Below, in pieces: positions 1 to 9,934 of a stretch of DNA of 64,000 nt. The translations under genes were made by a program, and so were the position numbers. Location of the stretch: NCBI RefSeq assembly GCF_008370685.1, contig NZ_VTZU01000008.1, forward strand, positions 1-64,000, given 5' to 3'. The stretch's first letter is position 1. Each line of letters opens with the position of its first letter. The notes under the pieces were generated by a model. The model ran no database searches. It was not told where the DNA came from and worked only from the letters and a program-made list of their open reading frames with translations. The DNA is from Aquimarina sp. RZ0. GTDB lineage: Bacteria; Bacteroidota; Bacteroidia; Flavobacteriales; Flavobacteriaceae.

Positions 1-59
1 AGTAAAGTCAAGGTTGTCAAAGTAATGACCAGCAGGCAGAAGGGTTTTTAAACATACTC
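1..59. mobile_element. MITE family 2, right-end fragment
   Basis: The first 63 bases are identical to 13128-13190, which is the right part of a complete 155-bp family-2 element. The element ends in CTC at 57-59 and is followed by TTA, as in the complete copy. The left part lies outside the window. Confidence 0.85.
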
Positions 60-96
60 TTATAATAGTATCAACCTTATAATTTAAAACAATACT

Positions 97-453
97 TTGA
101 GTATAACGGATTTCAGAAAATCAATCGAATCTTCCTTTGAAGCAAAAAAAGAACGAAAACACAAGTCAGATAAAGCCGCTGCTTATAAAGCAAAAAATGA
201 TTATATGAATGTTGTTGATGAAGTCTCTAAAAGTGTACCGAATAAAACAAAAGTAAAAATAGCAAAACATACAGGGCCAAAAATACGAATACTTAAAAAA
301 AACGCAGCACTGGCAAATGAACAGAATTCTGATGTGAACAAAAAATACCAAAATAGAATAGATAGTGCAAAACGTGTAGGGAATGACCTTAAACAGAGAC
401 CATTTAATAAAAGAACCAAGTCCAATGAAATACCGAGAGGAAGAAGACCATAA
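97..453 (+). CDS. Lysine-rich hypothetical protein, doubtful start
   Basis: A 118-codon open frame, very rich in Lys, Arg and Asn, with no recognised family. The only start near its beginning is TTG at 97; an in-frame stop lies at 85-87. It begins 35 bases after a MITE end and is followed by a strong terminator at 516-555, which favours a real transcript. It may be an intact small basic protein or the 3' remnant of a gene cut by the element. No function is proposed. Confidence 0.35.
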   Translation: MSITDFRKSIESSFEAKKERKHKSDKAAAYKAKNDYMNVVDEVSKSVPNKTKVKIAKHTGPKIRILKKNAALANEQNSDVNKKYQNRIDSAKRVGNDLKQRPFNKRTKSNEIPRGRRP

Positions 454-515
454 AGTATTTCGTAGTTTATACTAAACTTTACTGCTTTATGCAATAAAAT
501 GTGTTTTAAAAAAGT

Positions 516-555
516 CCTCATAAAAAAGCCTCAATATTGAGGCTTTTTTATGAGG
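516..555. terminator. Perfect 40-bp palindromic terminator
   Basis: Two perfect 20-base arms form a hairpin whose core is AAAAAAGCCTCAATATTGAG, with A and T runs on either side. It is a rho-independent terminator usable from both strands. It lies 63 bases after the 97-453 frame and 260 bases before the end of the AAA+ gene. The rest of 454-814 shows nothing recognisable. Confidence 0.85.
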
Positions 556-814
556 TTTCTTTTTTTATTGTACACTATAGACAAAATTATTAATCGTTTA
601 ATAATTAATACTACTAGTAATTACTTTCACCCCCATTAACAAAGAGGTTTTATCAAGGTTAATACAAACTAAATAGCAAACTATTAATAACTATGAGTAA
701 AAAACATAATGATTTCATTAGCGAAACTTCTATTTTTAGTCATCCTGAATAATTTATAGGTAAAGCGATATAATCGCAATTTCATTTTGTTCTGAATTGA
801 TCAAAATGACTTTA

Positions 815-2278
815 TTATAGATCACTTATATAACTCCCGTACAAATCTTTGAATCTAAACCCTTCTGACAATCTATATTTACTGAGTTTTTTATATTCTA
901 CCAATCCCCATAACAAAAATTCTTTTACAAAATATCGATCTTGTTGATCAATATCTTCCTGATACTTTTTTATCAAATTATTTAGTGGGGGTATTCCATC
1001 GAGCTTTTCTCTATAATCGCTATCAGCTATATCATCCAAAAGTTCGAAACCACTTTCTTCAAAAAACCAATCAATCAATTCTTGATAGGGGCTTTGTTCG
1101 CTTTCTTTTTCTAATCGTTCTATTTTAGGAAAATAATCCGGGAATAAGGTTTTGATCGAATCAGAGATTAAGGAATGTGCTACAGATGCTGCTCCCTCCT
1201 GCTCTCCTTCATATACCAGTTCTACCTTACCCGTAATTGCCGGAACGACTCCCATAAAATCACTTAGTCGCACCATCGTTTTTTCTTCTCCGGATTTTAA
1301 AGCTCTGTATTCTGCTGTACTTAATAAGTTTTCATAAGCCGTGATACTCATCCTGGCACTTACTCCGCTTTTATGATCAATAAATTCACTTTCTCTTGCC
1401 TGAAAACTAAGTTGCTCTAACAAATCTTTTGCCAGATCCGGTACGTAAACTAAACCACTTTGCCTGGTATCAAGTTGGGCTTCTTGCTGGGTAATTGTTT
1501 TTGCTATTTCGATAGTCTCTGGATAATGTGTAAGAATCTGAGATCCTATTCTATCTTTTAATGGAGTAACGATACTTCCCCGATTTGTATAATCTTCTGG
1601 ATTGGCAGTAAATACAAATTGCATATCCAGTGGGAGACGCAGTTTAAATCCTCTTATCTGTATATCTCCTTCTTGTAAAATATTAAATAGGGCTACCTGG
1701 ATACGAGCCTGTAAATCCGGTAACTCGTTAATAACAAAGATACAGCGATTAGCTCTTGGAATCATCCCAAAATGAATCACTCTGTCGTCTGCATAACTTA
1801 GCTTTAGATTAGCCGCTTTAATAGGATCTACATCTCCGATAATATCAGCTACTGTAACATCTGGAGTGGCTAATTTCTCAGCAAAACGATCGCTGCGATG
1901 TACCCAGGATATTGGAGTATCTTCTCCTTTTTCTGCAATTAGACTAACTGCATACCTTGATATGGGTTGAAATGGATCATCATTGATCTCAGATCCATCT
2001 ACAACAGGAATCCATTCATCCAAAAGATTCGTCATTTGTCTTGCCAACCGCGTTTTCGCTTGTCCTCTTAACCCTAATAAATTAATATTATGCCTGGATA
2101 AAATTGCTCTCTCCAGCTCAGGAATCACTGTATTCTCATATCCATGAATACCTGTAAAAGTATCTTCTTTTCTATTTATTTTATCTCTTAGATTTTCTCT
2201 AAGTTCTTCTTTTATACTTTTACTCTTATATCCTGATTCTTTTAATTGACCAATCGTGGTTATATTTTTTATATTCAT
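815..2278 (-). CDS. MoxR/ChlI-type AAA+ ATPase
   Basis: A 487-aa cytoplasmic AAA+ ATPase of the MoxR / magnesium-chelatase-I-like group. Visible motifs are Walker A GLRGQAKT (residues 69-76), a Walker B-like segment FVINELPDL (about 181-189) with Asn-Glu in place of the usual Asp-Glu, and sensor 1 FTANPEDY (223-230). The C-terminal 200 residues form a helical lid and an unassigned tail. It lies 32 bases downstream of a VWA gene on the same strand. In MoxR/VWA and ChlI/ChlD pairs the ATPase and VWA proteins form a complex that remodels a client protein, often for metal insertion or complex assembly. The client here is unknown. No other chelatase or cofactor genes are nearby. Confidence 0.8.
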   Translation of the reverse strand: MNIKNITTIGQLKESGYKSKSIKEELRENLRDKINRKEDTFTGIHGYENTVIPELERAILSRHNINLLGLRGQAKTRLARQMTNLLDEWIPVVDGSEINDDPFQPISRYAVSLIAEKGEDTPISWVHRSDRFAEKLATPDVTVADIIGDVDPIKAANLKLSYADDRVIHFGMIPRANRCIFVINELPDLQARIQVALFNILQEGDIQIRGFKLRLPLDMQFVFTANPEDYTNRGSIVTPLKDRIGSQILTHYPETIEIAKTITQQEAQLDTRQSGLVYVPDLAKDLLEQLSFQARESEFIDHKSGVSARMSITAYENLLSTAEYRALKSGEEKTMVRLSDFMGVVPAITGKVELVYEGEQEGAASVAHSLISDSIKTLFPDYFPKIERLEKESEQSPYQELIDWFFEESGFELLDDIADSDYREKLDGIPPLNNLIKKYQEDIDQQDRYFVKEFLLWGLVEYKKLSKYRLSEGFRFKDLYGSYISDL

Positions 2279-2310
2279 ATTTTTTTTTCAAAAAATTCTA
2301 GTTTATACTA

Positions 2311-3441
2311 TTATCCTCTAATTCTTTTTTTTCTATTAGTTTCATAATCTTCAAAAATCATTTCTCCTAATCCTTTTAGACCGGTATAAAATGCTTTTCC
2401 TTGATTCGCATGTGTAAATTCTCTTACAAACTGCATTAGATAAGGATCTCTGGCGATCATAAACGTAGTAATCGGTATATGTAATTTACGAGCTTGCTGC
2501 GCCATCATATAGCATTTATTCACAATATGCTTATCTAATCCATTACTATTCTTATAATATTGACCATCTGGCAGAATCAAACAGCTGGGTTTACCATCTG
2601 TAATCATGAAAATTTGCTTATTGGTATTTCTCTTTCTTCTTAACATATCCATCGCTAGTTGTAAACCTGCAACTGTATTGGTATGATAGGGGCCTACCTG
2701 CAGATACGGCAAATCTTTGATAGCAATTGGCCAGGCGTCATTACCAAAAACTAAGATATCCAATGTATCCTTCGGATAACGGGTAGTGATTAATTCTGCT
2801 AATGCCATCGCTACTTTTTTGGCAGGAGTAATACGATCTTCTCCATATAAGATCATACTATGACTTATATCGATCATCAATACCGTACTCATCTGTGCTT
2901 TAAACTGGGTTTCTTCTACTACCAGATCATCTTCTGTAAGATTCAGTTCCCCGATGCCATGATTTATCTGAGCGTTTTTCAGACTTTCTGTGATAGAAAT
3001 ACGCTCTAATGCATCTCCATATTGATAGTTCCTAAACTCTCCTGCATGCTCATCACCTCTACCCGTATACTTGGTTCTGTGATTCCCTGATCCGCTTCGT
3101 TTTAGCTTCCCGAAAATTTGATCCAGCGCTTTTTTTCTAATTGCCCGTTCTGTTTTAGACGTAATAGACATTCCTCCTTTTCCATCAGGTTTGACTTCTT
3201 CTTTAATGTATCCTTTCTTTTTTAGATCTTCTATAAAATCATCCAAAGTATACGTTTCACTGGTTAACTGATACTCCTTATCTAGTTCTTTCATCCAATC
3301 CAGCGCTTCATCCAGATCACCAGAAGTATGCGTTATGATTTCCTGAAATATATCAAAAAGTTTTTCGAATGGAGATTGTTCAGGTGCTTCGTATTTTCTA
3401 AAAGCAAACCCACTTTTTAAAATTTCCTTTTTCTTTTTCAT
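2311..3441 (-). CDS. VWA domain protein, partner of AAA+ ATPase
   Basis: A 376-aa cytoplasmic protein without a signal peptide. Residues 1-180 are charged and unassigned. A C-terminal von Willebrand factor A domain starts near residue 185. The metal-site (MIDAS) motif DISHS is at 191-195, a Thr in the HTNT stretch is at about 254-256, and TDGKPS is at 281-286. It is the first gene of a two-gene operon with the downstream AAA+ ATPase. By analogy with MoxR-VWA systems it should present the client to the ATPase. The pairing is seen directly; the function is inferred. Confidence 0.8.
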   Translation of the reverse strand: MKKKKEILKSGFAFRKYEAPEQSPFEKLFDIFQEIITHTSGDLDEALDWMKELDKEYQLTSETYTLDDFIEDLKKKGYIKEEVKPDGKGGMSITSKTERAIRKKALDQIFGKLKRSGSGNHRTKYTGRGDEHAGEFRNYQYGDALERISITESLKNAQINHGIGELNLTEDDLVVEETQFKAQMSTVLMIDISHSMILYGEDRITPAKKVAMALAELITTRYPKDTLDILVFGNDAWPIAIKDLPYLQVGPYHTNTVAGLQLAMDMLRRKRNTNKQIFMITDGKPSCLILPDGQYYKNSNGLDKHIVNKCYMMAQQARKLHIPITTFMIARDPYLMQFVREFTHANQGKAFYTGLKGLGEMIFEDYETNRKKRIRG

Positions 3442-4153
3442 TAGATAAAGTTAGTACATTTTATAAAAGATGAAAACTATAGCTCATCCTAATATAGAAT
3501 AATTAACATATGTTTTGGAGATTTTGCCATCAACCCGACTAATAGCATGTCAGTTAATAGATTCTTTGCATTTCCTAATCATCATAAAATATATCTGCCA
3601 AACATAATATTAAAAAACAAGTGCATTACATAGTCTCTTAACTCTAGTAAAAAAGTCGTACTCAAAAAAAAGAGAAATTAATTACAGATTTAAGCAACAT
3701 ATAGGCTATCACCATGCAAAAGTAAAAAATGACTATAGAGACTGGATTTTATCGCTTCTAAGTATCGAAAATCTAACAAAATTGTTACATCTGATTACAT
3801 CACTCCAATGAATGAGATAAAAGGTTACTTGCCCTAATAATGATTAGAAAGTTACAGGTACAAAAAAAGAATAAAAATAAGCCAATTCATTTTTGTTTAA
3901 ATTTTTATTAATTTTTATAAACAAACTTCTTTTTTTTAGGCCCTTAAAGGTCTAATTTTAAGAATATTCGCATTTTTTTAACACAAAGAAATCGTAAAAA
4001 ACACTTTAATACTTTAACTTTATAATCCCCTCTATTAAGATTGTCAATAGTCAATAATCAGTGAAAAACAAATACAATATGATTACAAATATAAAAATCT
4101 AATACGCACGTATTATCAGGGGAGTATAGTACGTGATTTAAAAAATTACGAAT
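3442..4153. other. Intergenic stretch, divergent promoters presumed
   Basis: About 710 bases between divergently transcribed genes. It is very AT-rich with many short A/T runs and no open frame of note. It must carry the promoter of the VWA/AAA+ operon and of the 4154 gene, but I found no convincing TTTG / TAnnTTTG pair. Confidence 0.5.
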
Positions 4154-4501
4154 ATGAAACATTATATACTATGTGCATTAGTACTCTCTTGTTGGTTTTC
4201 ATATCCAAAAACCTTTGTCAATCTTACAGATAATCCGAACTTTATTCAAAATACTATTGATCGAAGACTTTCTGAAGAAGAAGTTCTAAAAAGAGGATTA
4301 GGGCTATTAGCTACAGAAGTAATTGAAAAAATTGATGAAATTGATTTAAGAAAAATGGCGCGTTCTTCAATTTTTGAAACATCTTATGGTTTTCGGTGGA
4401 AAATGATCAATGTAAAAACTGGCAAAATTATAATAGTAAAAGTTAATAAAAACTTTGAACTAATTTCTGTTAGGAATAGCAAAAGGCGGAAAGCTATTTA
4501 G
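4154..4501 (+). CDS. Small secreted hypothetical protein
   Basis: A 115-aa protein with an N-terminal signal peptide (residues 1 to about 20, hydrophobic ILCALVLSCWFSY). The rest is a charged domain with predicted helix around 40-65 and strands around 75-105, ending in a basic tail. It is probably periplasmic. I do not recognise the family. The gene stands alone, with long gaps on both sides. Confidence 0.6.
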   Translation: MKHYILCALVLSCWFSYPKTFVNLTDNPNFIQNTIDRRLSEEEVLKRGLGLLATEVIEKIDEIDLRKMARSSIFETSYGFRWKMINVKTGKIIIVKVNKNFELISVRNSKRRKAI

Positions 4502-4628
4502 TATAAGTAAATAATAATCCACTTTATTTCATTTTCAATAAAACTCTTCAATCATGTAGCTTTAATTGTAAATCATTAACGCGATGACAAATCTTTGTGG
4601 TTTTTATACAAATACAAATCAATACTGC

Positions 4629-4868
4629 TTATGATGATGTCAACATCTTCTTTACCTTTTTATAGCTCTCCATATACTCCCAATAAATAACTCTATTATA
4701 GGCATATTTTACTAATATAAACTTTTCACTTACTGATAAAATTCTATCAATCGCTACTAGCTTTTTTGATGCTTCATCTACTTTTACATCTTCTACAATT
4801 TCTTGATTCCTTGCATCAAATCCATGAACAATGGTATGATTCTTTACTGTAAGCTCTATAAATTTCAT
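4629..4868 (-). CDS. Small cytoplasmic hypothetical protein
   Basis: A 79-aa soluble protein without signal peptide or membrane segment. The pattern of short strands (MKFIELTV, KLVAIDRILSV, FILVKYAY) followed by an aromatic-rich YWEYMESYKKV tail looks like a compact beta-rich domain. It is a single gene convergent with 4154-4501. Family and role are unknown. Confidence 0.55.
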   Translation of the reverse strand: MKFIELTVKNHTIVHGFDARNQEIVEDVKVDEASKKLVAIDRILSVSEKFILVKYAYNRVIYWEYMESYKKVKKMLTSS

Positions 4869-4980
4869 GTGTCCTATATTTTTGAATCAAAGCTAACTCT
4901 TTTTCACCTTAACACCTCTTTAAGAGTTTCGCATTTTCATTTTCTTAACTTTAAGCTCATATTTACATAATCTATCAAAA

Positions 4981-5754
4981 ATGTTAAAAAGATTCTTTCT
5001 TTTTACTATCCTTTCTCTAAGCATTTCTTGTTTTTCCCAAAAGGAACTATTGCTTGTATATACTGGAAATATGGGTGTATATATTACAAACCATACCTCT
5101 TCTGTTTTAATAGATGGATTGCATACTGAGTATGGTAAAGATTATCTTTTTCCTCCTGTTTCCTTGACTCATAAAATAACTCATCAACTGCGACCGGATG
5201 CAATTATATTCACACATCATCATGGAGATCATTTTAGTGCGCCACTTGCTGATGAATACCTAAAAGCTAATAAAACAGCCTTATTATACGGATCACAGCA
5301 AATTACAAAAGAAATCAGTACACATCCTGATAGGTTAATCAGCATCATTACAAATGATTATACACCACAAACAAGTGTTCTAAAAGATCTAAAAATTACA
5401 GGAATAAAAATCAATCATGCTGGCAAAAGGCATATTACTGTAGAAAATGTAGGATATATTATTGATTTTGGTCATAAAAAAATTCTCCACGTAGGAGATA
5501 CTAACTGGATGGAAGATATTCATCTTTTTGATCAATTACAACTTATCAAAAAAGATATCGATATTGCGATTTTACCTTATTGGATGTTGTTAGAACATCA
5601 AGCCCCTATACTTATCAAAAAATATATAAACCCCAAGCGAATAATCGCCACTCATATTTCTCCCAGAATAACAAAAGATGAATTATTTGATTTACAAAAT
5701 AAATACCCAACCGTAGATTTTTTAACAAAACTAGAACAACGGATACAACTATAA
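4981..5754 (+). CDS. Exported MBL-fold metallo-hydrolase
   Basis: A 257-aa protein of the metallo-beta-lactamase superfamily, UlaG-like subgroup. The zinc-binding motif HHHGDH is at 79-84, and further ligand candidates are in INHAGKRH (about 145) and HVGDTNW (about 167). An N-terminal signal peptide (residues 1-20, ending near SISCFSQ) sends it to the periplasm; the Cys could be a non-canonical lipobox. The substrate cannot be inferred. The next gene starts 21 bases downstream, so the two probably form an operon. Confidence 0.8.
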   Translation: MLKRFFLFTILSLSISCFSQKELLLVYTGNMGVYITNHTSSVLIDGLHTEYGKDYLFPPVSLTHKITHQLRPDAIIFTHHHGDHFSAPLADEYLKANKTALLYGSQQITKEISTHPDRLISIITNDYTPQTSVLKDLKITGIKINHAGKRHITVENVGYIIDFGHKKILHVGDTNWMEDIHLFDQLQLIKKDIDIAILPYWMLLEHQAPILIKKYINPKRIIATHISPRITKDELFDLQNKYPTVDFLTKLEQRIQL

Positions 5755-5775
5755 TTAACTCTCACTTACACCAAA

Positions 5776-8700
5776 ATGAAAAAATATTTTTTTCTATTAA
5801 TCCTGATACTATCGTCTATTATTACTGCTCAGGAGTTTTCTATAAACTATGTAAAAAACAAAAAACCTCGCAATATTGGCCCTGGTGGCATGAGTGGCCG
5901 CGTAACGACCATAGATGTTGTCAATGCTGACACCGATATTATGTATGCAGGAACTGCTTCTGGTGGTTTATGGAAATCTACCTCTGGCGGCATTAAATGG
6001 GAGTCTATTTTTAATAAAGAAATAACGGCATCTATTGGAGCAGTAGCTATACAACAATCCAACCCTTCCGTTATTTGGGTAGGAACTGGAGAGGGTAACC
6101 CAAGAAATAGTCTTAATGGTGGATATGGAATCTTTAGATCTCTGGATGGAGGTAAGAACTGGGTATCGATGGGACTGGAAAAGACGAGACATATTCATAG
6201 AATTATAATAGACCCTACAAACCCTGATATTGTTTATGTAGCCGCTATTGGTGCTCCCTGGGGGGAACATCCGGAAAGAGGCGTTTTTAAAACAACCAAT
6301 GGAGGCAAAACCTGGAATAAAATCTTATTTGCAAATAATAAAACTGGTGCCGCTGATCTGATCATAGACCCTTCGAACCCTAATAAATTGATTGCCGCTT
6401 TATGGGAACATAAGCGTGATCCGTGGTTTTTTAAATCTGGTGGAAAAGGGTCTGGTCTCTTTATTACTCACGATGGTGGTAAAACCTGGCAGCAAAGAAC
6501 TCACAAAGATGGATTACCAAAAGGAGATTTAGGAAGAATAGGAATTGCTATCGCAAAAAATAAACCAAATACAATCTATGCACTGATAGAAGCAAAGAAA
6601 AATGCTTTGTACAAATCAGAGGATGGAGGTTTTAACTGGACAAAAATAAATGACAAAAAAGATATTGGCAACCGTCCTTTCTATTATTCGGATATTCATG
6701 TAGACCCTCAGAATGAAAATCGCATCTATTCTGTATTTACCTATGTGAACGTGTCGGAAGATGGTGGTAAAAATTTCAATCAATTAATGCCTGCTTATGG
6801 AGTAGATAATGGAGTACATCCTGATCATCACGCCTGGTGGATACACCCGCAGGATGGGAATTTTATGATTGATGGTAATGATGGTGGACTAAATATTACC
6901 AGAGATGGTGGAAAAACATGGAGGTTTATTGGCAATTTGCCCGTAGCACAATTCTATCATATCAATGTAGATAACGAATTTCCTTATAATGTTTATGGAG
7001 GAATGCAAGATAATGGTAGTTGGCGAGGTCCTGCATATGTTTGGAAAGATCAGGGAATCAGAAATTCATACTGGCAGGAAATTTCTTTTGGAGATGGATT
7101 TGATGTCGTTCCGGATCGAGATGATTCCAGATATGGCTGGTCTATGAGTCAGCAGGGATATGTTAGTCGTTATGATTGGATTACCGGGAATAACTATACT
7201 GTGCGCCCTACACATCCTGATCCTGCCATAAAATTAAGGTTTAATTGGAATGCTGCTATTAACATAGACCCATTTGATAATAGTACCATATATTTTGGTA
7301 GTCAATATGTACATAAAAGTAGAGATAAGGGATTGACCTGGGAAATTATTTCTCCCGACCTGTCTACCAATAATCCCGAAAAATTAAAACAAGCAGAAAG
7401 TGGTGGATTAACAATGGATGCTACAGGAGCAGAAAACCATTGCACTATTTTGGTGGTAGAACCTTCTGTATTAGAACAAAATATGCTTTGGGCAGCCACA
7501 GATGATGGGCGTGTTCATATAACAAAAGATGGAGGTGCAAACTGGACAGATATTTCTAAAAACATAAAAGGATTACCGGCAGGTAGTTGGATTGTGCAAA
7601 TCAAAGCTTCTAATAAGAATAAAGGTGAAGCATTATTAGTGGCCAATGATTATCGTAGATTTAATTACACGCCATATGCATATAGAACGACTGATTATGG
7701 AAACACCTGGCAACGGATTGTTGATGGAAATGATGTAAAAAGTTATACCCTCAGTATTGTAGAAGATCCTATAGAAAAAAACTTACTCTTTCTGGGGACA
7801 GATGATGGCCTATACATATCTTTTAATGCAGGAAGTAGCTGGGTAAAATGGACAGCGGGTTTCCCGACTGTTCCTGTAAAAGACTTAGTCATTCAAACCA
7901 GAGAACACGATTTGGTGATTGGGACTTTTGGTAGAGCAGCATGGGTATTGGATGATATAAGACCTTTGCGTGCTTTGGCAAAGAATAAAAATATTTTAAA
8001 CAAAAAATTACAACTCTTTGATCCACCTATAGCATATCAAGCCGTATATCAACAACCTACCGGAAGTCGTTTTGGTGGTGATGCATTGTATAATGCTGAA
8101 AATCGTGATTATGGTGCGCATATCTCCTATTTCGTAACAGTAGAAGAAAAGACAAAAGAAGAAACTGATAAAGAAGAGGAAGAAGAAGAGGAAGAAACAA
8201 ATGAGGATGAAAACAATGAAGCCAAAACAAAGTGGGACTCTATCCATCTAAAAATCTATGACGGAAATCGGTTAATCAGAACATTGAAACAAAAAACACC
8301 TGACTCTACCGGTATTCATAAAATAGTATGGGATATGGATGAAAAAGGAGTAGATCAACCCTCCAGAACCATTCAAAAAACTAAGAAAGAGCCAGGAGGA
8401 GTTGATGTTAAACCTGGAACATATAAATTGGTCATTCACTACGGTGATCAGAAATCTGAAACGAATATCCAGGTAGCATCAGATCCAAGGCTACAAGTTT
8501 CTAAGCAAAACATTGATGAAATATATAGCGCATCAAAAAACTTAGAAACCATGACAGCATCTGCTACAAATGCGGTAAAACAATTAGTAGAGAGTAAAGA
8601 AATAGCTGCTAAGTATCAGAAAGAACTAAAAAAACTTGATAAAAATAAATTCAAAGACCAGATCAAAGGTTCTAAAGATATTATTAAGAAAATTAACACC

Positions 8701-8988
8701 ACAATAGCAATCTACCTTGGTAAGGAAGACAAAAGACAAGGAATCACTCGTAATCCCGAAGTAACTGTAATGCAACGATTAGGAACCGCCAGATGGTATA
8801 CAACAAGTCGACAAAATGGATTAACAGATACCGAAACAACATTAATCAAACAAGCTAAAGATGCATTAAATGAGGCGTTAAAAACTACTAACAAGTTCTT
8901 TGAGGAAGACTGGAAACCATATCAGAAAACTATAGAAGAATTAAATGTATCCCCTTTTAAAGAGGTCAAAGTCTTTTCGATCAAATAA
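5776..8988 (+). CDS. Secreted BNR/VPS10-type beta-propeller protein
   Basis: A 1070-aa exported protein with a signal peptide (residues 1-18). Residues 20 to about 740 contain many Asp-box/BNR-type motifs of the form S/T-x-D-G-G-x-x-W (for example DGGKNW, DGGKTW, DGGFNW, DGGANW). These mark the sortilin/VPS10-like WD40/YVTN propeller proteins often annotated as glycosyl hydrolases in Bacteroidota. A linker near residues 790-815 is extremely acidic, with a run of eight Glu. The C-terminal 200 residues are helical and Lys-rich. There is no T9SS sorting domain, so it is probably periplasmic. It is co-transcribed with the MBL-fold gene. Enzyme activity is uncertain. Confidence 0.8.
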   Translation: MKKYFFLLILILSSIITAQEFSINYVKNKKPRNIGPGGMSGRVTTIDVVNADTDIMYAGTASGGLWKSTSGGIKWESIFNKEITASIGAVAIQQSNPSVIWVGTGEGNPRNSLNGGYGIFRSLDGGKNWVSMGLEKTRHIHRIIIDPTNPDIVYVAAIGAPWGEHPERGVFKTTNGGKTWNKILFANNKTGAADLIIDPSNPNKLIAALWEHKRDPWFFKSGGKGSGLFITHDGGKTWQQRTHKDGLPKGDLGRIGIAIAKNKPNTIYALIEAKKNALYKSEDGGFNWTKINDKKDIGNRPFYYSDIHVDPQNENRIYSVFTYVNVSEDGGKNFNQLMPAYGVDNGVHPDHHAWWIHPQDGNFMIDGNDGGLNITRDGGKTWRFIGNLPVAQFYHINVDNEFPYNVYGGMQDNGSWRGPAYVWKDQGIRNSYWQEISFGDGFDVVPDRDDSRYGWSMSQQGYVSRYDWITGNNYTVRPTHPDPAIKLRFNWNAAINIDPFDNSTIYFGSQYVHKSRDKGLTWEIISPDLSTNNPEKLKQAESGGLTMDATGAENHCTILVVEPSVLEQNMLWAATDDGRVHITKDGGANWTDISKNIKGLPAGSWIVQIKASNKNKGEALLVANDYRRFNYTPYAYRTTDYGNTWQRIVDGNDVKSYTLSIVEDPIEKNLLFLGTDDGLYISFNAGSSWVKWTAGFPTVPVKDLVIQTREHDLVIGTFGRAAWVLDDIRPLRALAKNKNILNKKLQLFDPPIAYQAVYQQPTGSRFGGDALYNAENRDYGAHISYFVTVEEKTKEETDKEEEEEEEETNEDENNEAKTKWDSIHLKIYDGNRLIRTLKQKTPDSTGIHKIVWDMDEKGVDQPSRTIQKTKKEPGGVDVKPGTYKLVIHYGDQKSETNIQVASDPRLQVSKQNIDEIYSASKNLETMTASATNAVKQLVESKEIAAKYQKELKKLDKNKFKDQIKGSKDIIKKINTTIAIYLGKEDKRQGITRNPEVTVMQRLGTARWYTTSRQNGLTDTETTLIKQAKDALNEALKTTNKFFEEDWKPYQKTIEELNVSPFKEVKVFSIK

Positions 8989-9000
8989 TTTTTTTAATAT

Positions 9001-9169
9001 AGAAGTGGTTTAAGCTTTTTTTCAATTCGATGTAAAAATGCTCTTTTTGACTGAATTTTCGGCTTTTTCTAACTTCGTAGCGCTGCTATGAAGGGCAAAA
9101 AAAAACATTGCAATTGATCAAAAAACAACTATTTTTCGCCATAATCAAGAAAGTTTGAATCACTTTGCT
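9001..9169. repeat. Dispersed palindromic repeat family 4, copy A
   Basis: The left end AGAAGTGGTTTAAGCTTTTT and the right end (reverse complement GCAAAGTGATTCAAACTTTC) are imperfect inverted repeats. The right half resembles 13190-13290 and 52540-52630, with shared segments such as CAATTGATCAAAAAACA. It is an old, diverged MITE-like element filling the gap between the BNR and DUF2490 genes. Confidence 0.6.
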
Positions 9170-9207
9170 AATAAAATAAAAACCTTAAAAAATAGTATTG
9201 CAAAATA

Positions 9208-9888
9208 ATGATGAGAAAAACCATTTTAACGCTAACTATCATAATGACCATTACTATCAGTAATGCACAAGAAACCGGCGAAGATGAATTAGGTGCGTGG
9301 TATATGTATTTTGGCACAAACCAGATAACTGATAAATTAAGTATACATACCGAAGCACAATTCAGGTTTTATGAAATTGCCACTACATTTAATCAATTAT
9401 TACTCCGTACGGGACTAAATTATCATATAAATGATAATGCTATTGCCACTATGGGATATGGATACATCAATACCGATGGAAGCTTTGCTGATATTCCCGA
9501 AGAAGAAAACACTGATGAACATAGGATATTTGAGCAATTTATCCTAAAAAACAGTATTGGAAAGTTCAAGTTCGAGCATCGGTATAGACTTGAACAACGA
9601 TTTATCAGTGCGCAATCTGATAATTTTACAGAACATAGAGCCCGATATCGACTACAACTTACATATGTCATAAATAAAAAATGGTTTCTTAATCTATATG
9701 ATGAAGTTTTTATCAACCTACAAGAACCTATTTTTGGTCAGAATAGATTGTATGGAGCCATTGGATATACTTTTAAACCGAATCTGAGTATTCAATTAGG
9801 GTATCTTAAAAATCATTTTACAAATAGAAATTTTGATCGTTTGCAACTAGGAGTCATTTTCAACACTGATTTCAGAAAAAAGAAATAA
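9208..9888 (+). CDS. DUF2490 outer-membrane-type protein
   Basis: A 226-aa protein with a signal peptide ending at about residue 20 (TISNAQ), followed by alternating aromatic/polar strands typical of DUF2490 proteins. Recognisable features are the early GAWYMYFGTNQ segment, repeated FRFYE / RYRLEQRF strands and a closing FNRLQLGV-like strand. The family is thought to form small outer-membrane beta-barrels in Bacteroidota; its function is not established. Two ATG codons are adjacent at 9208 and 9211 and either may be used. Confidence 0.8.
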   Translation: MMRKTILTLTIIMTITISNAQETGEDELGAWYMYFGTNQITDKLSIHTEAQFRFYEIATTFNQLLLRTGLNYHINDNAIATMGYGYINTDGSFADIPEEENTDEHRIFEQFILKNSIGKFKFEHRYRLEQRFISAQSDNFTEHRARYRLQLTYVINKKWFLNLYDEVFINLQEPIFGQNRLYGAIGYTFKPNLSIQLGYLKNHFTNRNFDRLQLGVIFNTDFRKKK

Positions 9889-9934
9889 CATGGAGTTCCC
9901 ACTATCAAAATAACTTGAAGATAAATACATTACT

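Noticed and set aside
8150..8225. Acidic Glu run in the BNR protein as a frameshift or sequencing artefact
   Set aside because: The frame continues cleanly on both sides and acidic linkers are common in such proteins.
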